A stretch of 8,700 bases of DNA. It comes from JAPLYB01 sp964481435. GTDB taxonomy: Archaea > Nanobdellota > Nanobdellia > Pacearchaeales > UBA284. The position numbers were made by a program, and so were the translations under genes. The notes beneath the pieces were generated by a model that saw only the letters and a list, made by a program, of their open reading frames with translations, ran no database searches and was not told the DNA's origin. Where the stretch lies: positions 1 through 8,700 of the forward strand of contig CAYZTH010000026.1 of assembly GCA_964481435.1 (NCBI GenBank), given 5' to 3'. Of this stretch, positions 5,773-8,700 are shown in pieces. The stretch's first letter is position 1. Each line of letters starts with the position of its first letter.

Positions 5773-6363
5773 TCATATTTTTTTGGAGAGTTTGGAAACT
5801 AATTTATTATAAACTTCGTCTTCTGGAAAAGAATCCGCAAAGTCCTTTTTTCTTTGGTTATATCTTTCTTCTGCTTGTTTAGGATTAAGACCCTTAGCTA
5901 TGCTTGCTTCAATGAATTTTTTCCTAAATTTTGGATAGAAAAGAGATAACTTGTCGGCTAGTTGGATAACTTTTCCTTCTTTTGTTTTAGGATTAGATTT
6001 CCGACCATGATTTAAAATGCAATCTCTTAGATTATTATTAATAATAAAATATTGTTCGCACATTTCTAGACTGTATTTTGCATGATTTTCTTTTTGCAGG
6101 ACATAGCCAACATCATGGAGCCAAGCGGCAATTTCTAATTCTTCAAGGTCTATTTGCCCTTCAAAACTTTTTAATTTTATAATCTCTCGTATGGCTGTGA
6201 AAACACAATGAGAGTGTAAAATTTTAAGTTCTTCCTGTAATTTTCCAACTTTTTTGCCCTTTTCTTCTATTTGTTTTTTACCATATTCTGAAAATTGCCT
6301 TAATGCATATTTTTTAGCGAGTTCTGGTGTTGGGATTTGCTTAGACGATTGCAATGTATTCAT
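5773..6363 (-). CDS. HD-domain metal-dependent phosphohydrolase
   Basis: The 196-residue protein contains an HD domain from about 46 to 145. The metal ligands are visible in order: H50 in ILHSHCVF, H83-D84 in AAWLHDVGY, further histidines H94 and H119 (ILNHG), and D137 in QLADKLS. These are the residues that bind the two metals in HD phosphohydrolases, whose substrates include nucleotides, cyclic nucleotides and phosphate esters; nothing here fixes the substrate. The first ~45 residues are basic helix and the last ~50 are a lysine-rich helical tail. The ATG at 6363 lies ~27 bp from a TATA box, so its mRNA is probably leaderless. It is the first gene of an operon with the Ctu1-like remnant, separated by 3 bp, which suggests that the two products act together, possibly in nucleotide or tRNA metabolism. 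Confidence 0.8.
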   Translation of the reverse strand: MNTLQSSKQIPTPELAKKYALRQFSEYGKKQIEEKGKKVGKLQEELKILHSHCVFTAIREIIKLKSFEGQIDLEELEIAAWLHDVGYVLQKENHAKYSLEMCEQYFIINNNLRDCILNHGRKSNPKTKEGKVIQLADKLSLFYPKFRKKFIEASIAKGLNPKQAEERYNQRKKDFADSFPEDEVYNKLVSKLSKKI

Positions 6364-6372
6364 AACTTAGAT

Positions 6373-6385
6373 AAGAATAATTCTT
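6373..6385. promoter_or_regulatory. 13-bp palindrome between TATA and start of the HD operon
   Basis: AAGAAT-A-ATTCTT is a perfect inverted repeat around one central base, placed between the TATA box (6387-6394) and the start codon at 6363. It is positioned where a repressor would block polymerase. No candidate regulator is encoded next to it. Confidence 0.35.
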
Positions 6386-6386
6386 C

Positions 6387-6400
6387 TATAAAAATCTTTT
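6387..6400 (-). promoter_or_regulatory. Promoter of the HD / Ctu1-like operon
   Basis: The minus strand reads AAAAGA followed by TTTTTATA (TATA box, 6387-6394). Its centre is ~27 bp from the ATG at 6363, consistent with a leaderless transcript. This promoter makes the operon independent of the ferredoxin gene upstream. Confidence 0.6.
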
Positions 6401-6418
6401 GAATCGTTAGGCGATTCA
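6390..6418 (-). terminator. Hairpin terminator after ferredoxin, overlapping the next promoter
   Basis: On the minus strand a 7-bp stem (TGAATCG with CGATTCA, 6412-6418 and 6400-6406) closes a 5-nt loop, starts at the ferredoxin stop codon, and is followed after AAAAGA by five Ts (6390-6394). The T run is at the same time the start of the TATA box of the HD operon. Termination efficiency is likely modest with so short a T run. Confidence 0.5.
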
Positions 6419-6622
6419 TTTGACATGTATGCACTGAACAGGGCAAGAATCTTGTGCTGCTTTGTTGCACTTGAATTCTTTCTCTGAAATTGTCGTTTTC
6501 TTTGCCTTTGCTTTGTTATCTGAGGTCATGATCCAGTTTTCTGGACAAACTGAAGCACATGCTCCGCAACCAATGCATTTTTCATGCTCTTGAACGATTT
6601 TGTATGTCTTTTCTTTTGCCAT
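6416..6622 (-). CDS. Single-cluster 4Fe-4S ferredoxin (Pyrococcus type)
   Basis: The 68-residue protein is a small soluble electron carrier. Cysteines fall at 16, 19, 22, 26, 52 and 60, plus C64. Compared with Pyrococcus furiosus ferredoxin (C11, D14, C17, C21, C48, C56), the cluster ligands would be C16, C19, C22 and C60, and C26/C52 would occupy the place of its disulphide pair. The aspartate found at the second ligand in Pyrococcus is a cysteine here, so a stable 4Fe-4S cluster is expected. C64 is extra. The sequence CIGCGACASVCPENW is the typical binding loop, and the length agrees with the family. It could feed reductant to an oxidoreductase or an iron-sulphur enzyme; the partner is not visible. 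No Shine-Dalgarno sequence precedes the ATG, and a TATA box ~25 bp upstream suggests a leaderless mRNA. It has its own terminator and an unusual operator array upstream. Confidence 0.92.
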   Translation of the reverse strand: MAKEKTYKIVQEHEKCIGCGACASVCPENWIMTSDNKAKAKKTTISEKEFKCNKAAQDSCPVQCIHVK

Positions 6623-6637
6623 TTTTTGTCTTTTCTT

Positions 6638-6650
6638 TTTTTATATTATT
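6638..6650 (-). promoter_or_regulatory. TATA box of the ferredoxin gene
   Basis: AATAATATAAAAA on the minus strand lies 16-28 bp from the ATG at 6622, compatible with a leaderless or very short leader transcript. The 16-bp perfect palindrome TTATTGATATCAATAA (6646-6661) overlaps its upstream edge, so a protein bound there would compete with TBP/TFB. Confidence 0.5.
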
Positions 6651-6694
6651 GATATCAATAAGATATCCATATGAATTCAATATGATATCAATAG
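6651..6694. repeat. Four tandem 11-bp units of palindromic hexamers (iteron/operator array)
   Basis: The units are GATATCAATAA, GATATCCATAT, GAATTCAATAT and GATATCAATAG, at 6651, 6662, 6673 and 6684. Each begins with a palindromic hexamer (GATATC, or GAATTC in the third), so the four symmetric centres are spaced exactly 11 bp apart, one helical turn, all on one face of the DNA. The array adjoins the ferredoxin TATA box and lies in the divergent region between ferredoxin and the rightward surface-protein gene. A cooperative operator is the most likely role; a replication-type iteron is an alternative. Confidence 0.7.
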
Positions 6695-6761
6695 AGGTTT
6701 AAAAATCTAATCTACGGATGTTGGCTTGAAAACAGATAAAATTCTCCTAAAATGTGCTGAA

Positions 6762-6775
6762 ATAAGGTTTATATA
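6762..6775 (+). promoter_or_regulatory. Consensus archaeal promoter, distal, of the rightward surface-protein gene
   Basis: ATAAGG (BRE-like) and TTTATATA (6768-6775) form the best match to an archaeal promoter in the window. The predicted start is near 6798, leaving ~80 nt before the ATG at 6878. No ORF lies in that stretch, so it would be a long leader for the surface protein or the start of a short RNA. Confidence 0.5.
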
Positions 6776-6830
6776 CACACAAATTAAGTAGAAAAGGCCT
6801 ATTTTAAGTATAGATTATAGTTATTTTAGA

Positions 6831-6872
6831 AAGGTTTAAAAGATAAAAATACATACAGATTAAGTAAAGGTG
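6831..6872 (+). promoter_or_regulatory. Proximal promoter and Shine-Dalgarno of the rightward surface-protein gene
   Basis: AAGG plus TTTAAAAG (6835-6842) is a TATA box predicting a start near 6865. AAAGGTG (6866-6872) is a Shine-Dalgarno sequence 5 nt before the ATG at 6878. An in-frame GTG at 6872 would overlap the Shine-Dalgarno sequence and is less likely. Confidence 0.55.
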
Positions 6873-6877
6873 TGCAC

Positions 6878-8700
6878 ATGGAATACATAGAAAGAGGCAG
6901 GGATCCGCCAAGGGAACTTCCGCAGGAGAAGGATACTCTAGATTTTTTAAGACTTGTAAAGAAAGAAGTCTATGGTTTGAAAAGAACTCCCCGGTTTCCT
7001 GGACAAGAGACACATGTTTTAAGGACTTTTATCGTCGCTATTGTCTCTTTGTTAATTATAAGTTCTGCTTTTGTTTTATTGACAGATACTTTCAACTTGA
7101 ATCTTACGGGGAGAAGTACTTTTACTCAGGAAGCTGTGACGTATCAAGATAATCTTAATCTGGATATAAACTCTAATCAGAAGTATAACTGGATTCCGGA
7201 GAATTATGGTAAACTTACCGGCTTGGGTGTTTCTGGAAGGCTGATAATTCAGGAAGGAGGATATGCCCGAGTCTATTTAGGTGATAGGTTAATTTTTGAC
7301 AGTTCAAAGACAGAGAATCTAGAATCAGTTAGTTCTGGAACAAGTTCTTTGATGCCAATAACTGGCCGGGTTATTGAAGAAGTCGGGCAAGAGAATACTT
7401 CGGGCATCATTCCCAGTGAAATCGGGAACATAACAAATACTACAAATGCTACCGATACTGCCGAGAACGTTACAATCCCCTTACCCTTGCCGTCTTTATC
7501 AGAGAATACAACCCCTATTGGGAATTTATCTGAAAATCTCTCTGGAGAAGTAATTGAAGACCAAACTTTAAACCAAACTTCAAATCAAACTCAGGAAGAG
7601 CCAGAAAAGCAAGTGAATATCTTGGAATTTGATTTCTCAGGCGTATGCATTGATACTTGTGATTTAAGTGGAATTAATCTAACTGATGAAAGTTATAATC
7701 TCCGATTTGAAGTAGAGAACGCAAGGATAGTTGTTAAGGGCATTGATTATGAAATACTGCCGGTACAAATAGCAGAAAATATCAGTCAGGAGAATATAAC
7801 CCTCGCTAATTTTACAGAGAATATTACACAATATGCTGCAGTCATCGGCCAGCCTGTAAAATGGTCAAAGAGAATTTTTATTTCAGATTCTGATAAGGCA
7901 AAAGAAATTAAGATTGATGTTCCGCTTGAAGCAGACAAGGTTAAAATAAATGGGGAAGATACTAAAGCTGAAAAAAAAGGTAAGAAATCAGAAATTTTAT
8001 TTAATGCAACTTTAAATGAGTACGAAATAACTTATGAAACTTCTGCGCCAGAGATATCTAAAAAAGAAATATCTCAGAACAGAAAAGAAATAATTGTCAC
8101 AGGTCCCGATAGTGTTCACTATCAGAATGTTTTGGCATCTACCGATATTCAAGAAGCACCAAAAGAAAGAATAAAACTCTACTGGCTTGTCAATGGTACA
8201 AGACAATTGGTTGAGAATATAACTTATTTTGATGAGAATAACAATGGCTTGATTGAGAGAATTGAGTGGATAGTTCCTTCTCTGTCTGAACAGAGATATG
8301 AAATTGTGATTGAAATTACAAAAGCAGAACATCTTGATGAGAACAGGGATTTTATTTCAGATATCTACGAAAAAGTTTATCAGTTAGATAATGTTTGGAG
8401 CGAGGAGATTTCGCAAGAGCACTATGTCCGGGTTGTTTTTGAAAAAAATCTGACAAATGAGAATGATATAACTCTTTATCCAAGAATTGTTTCTGGAAAT
8501 CCAAGAATAGAAGTTTATGAAGTAAATGGAACAAAACTTATTGCTGAATTCACAAGCCTGCAAGAGAATGAATACAACAAAGTTTTTTTAACTAATCTTG
8601 AAGGGGAACAAGATACTTTTGATTTAAAGATTGTTGGCGGTTCCATAGAATTTGACCATATAATTGATCCAATAACTGATGAGTTTTATGATGATTTTGA
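6878..8700 (+). CDS. Large surface protein with N-terminal membrane anchor (partial, runs off the right edge)
   Basis: The first 607 codons are present and the frame is still open at the edge. Residues 1-47 are charged and probably cytoplasmic, ~49-69 form one transmembrane helix (FIVAIVSLLIISSAFVLL), and the rest is predicted outside. A small beta domain (~75-145) is followed by ITGRVIEE (161-168) and a low-complexity linker (173-240) with ten N-x-S/T sequons. Residues ~245-600 form beta-rich modules, including a calcium-loop-like D452-ENNNGLIE. The stretch with KLYWLVNGTR, ITKAEHLDENRDFISDIY, VRVVFEKNLTNENDIT and GGSIEFDHIIDP belongs to a module I recognise as recurring in many large DPANN surface proteins; its function is unknown to me. 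A cell-envelope or adhesion role is inferred. C257 and C261 could form a disulphide. The start is supported by a Shine-Dalgarno sequence and a TATA box. Confidence 0.8.
   Translation, partial: MEYIERGRDPPRELPQEKDTLDFLRLVKKEVYGLKRTPRFPGQETHVLRTFIVAIVSLLIISSAFVLLTDTFNLNLTGRSTFTQEAVTYQDNLNLDINSNQKYNWIPENYGKLTGLGVSGRLIIQEGGYARVYLGDRLIFDSSKTENLESVSSGTSSLMPITGRVIEEVGQENTSGIIPSEIGNITNTTNATDTAENVTIPLPLPSLSENTTPIGNLSENLSGEVIEDQTLNQTSNQTQEEPEKQVNILEFDFSGVCIDTCDLSGINLTDESYNLRFEVENARIVVKGIDYEILPVQIAENISQENITLANFTENITQYAAVIGQPVKWSKRIFISDSDKAKEIKIDVPLEADKVKINGEDTKAEKKGKKSEILFNATLNEYEITYETSAPEISKKEISQNRKEIIVTGPDSVHYQNVLASTDIQEAPKERIKLYWLVNGTRQLVENITYFDENNNGLIERIEWIVPSLSEQRYEIVIEITKAEHLDENRDFISDIYEKVYQLDNVWSEEISQEHYVRVVFEKNLTNENDITLYPRIVSGNPRIEVYEVNGTKLIAEFTSLQENEYNKVFLTNLEGEQDTFDLKIVGGSIEFDHIIDPITDEFYDDF

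Noticed and set aside
6804..7013. Leftward 69-codon frame overlapping the start of the rightward surface-protein gene
   Set aside because: It is antisense to a well-supported start with TATA box, Shine-Dalgarno sequence and N-terminal membrane helix; its product has no recognisable features.
8051..8075. Inverted repeat GAGATAT / ATATCTC
   Set aside because: It lies in coding sequence and arises from the repeated EIS codons in a lysine-rich stretch; no sign of regulation.
8012..8534. Two leftward frames inside the rightward surface-protein gene
   Set aside because: Phe/Leu-rich shadows of the beta-rich coding sequence on the other strand, with no start signals.
1..8700. CRISPR array, tRNA or rRNA genes
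   Set aside because: No regularly spaced long direct repeats and no cloverleaf or conserved rRNA segment were seen on either strand. The only tandem repeats are the 11-bp array and the modules within the surface-protein gene.

Overview
The window looks like part of the chromosome of a small-genome archaeon, most probably a DPANN lineage of the Woesearchaeota/Pacearchaeota type. Three observations point there. Promoters have archaeal TATA boxes, several placed about 26 bp upstream of the start codon as expected for leaderless mRNAs. A Pyrococcus-like single-cluster ferredoxin is present. There are also two very large surface proteins whose style I associate with these lineages (Ig-like modules, a W-x-C-G cysteine module, ITG[NR]V motifs, sequon-rich linkers). 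The lineage is inferred from style, not from a marker gene.

Layout. 1-155: left edge with a GC-rich hairpin resembling an IS200/IS605-type end, then a promoter. 156-1171 (+): a winged-helix/MNT nucleotidyltransferase gene overlapping a HEPN-family gene, a toxin-antitoxin-like pair preceded by 20-bp-phased direct repeats. 1192-1560 (-): a Nudix hydrolase with a TATA box that favours an internal start. 1654-5040 (-): a 1128-residue membrane-anchored surface protein, followed by a long oligo-T terminator and containing a recently duplicated or converted Ig module. 5041-5280: an intergenic region with a promoter, a ribosome-binding site placed far from its start, and two inverted repeats. 5281-6363 (-): a two-gene operon of an HD-domain phosphohydrolase and a protein that aligns by eye with both ends of the archaeal Ctu1/NcsA/TtuA tRNA-thiolation enzymes but lacks the ATP-binding core and has no cysteine. 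6416-6622 (-): ferredoxin. 6623-6877: a divergent regulatory region holding a 4 x 11 bp array of palindromic hexamers and two candidate promoters for the rightward gene. 6878-8700 (+): the N-terminal 607 residues of a second large surface protein, running off the window.

How the parts may work together. The MNT/HEPN pair is a self-contained, probably autoregulated module. The two surface proteins would build part of the cell envelope, one anchored by a C-terminal helix and the other by an N-terminal helix. Ferredoxin, HD protein and the core-less thiolase-like protein are collinear, but the ferredoxin is separated from the other two by a terminator and a new promoter, so a functional link is only suggested. 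The observations most worth following are the core-less Ctu1-like protein and the 11-bp-phased operator array in front of ferredoxin.
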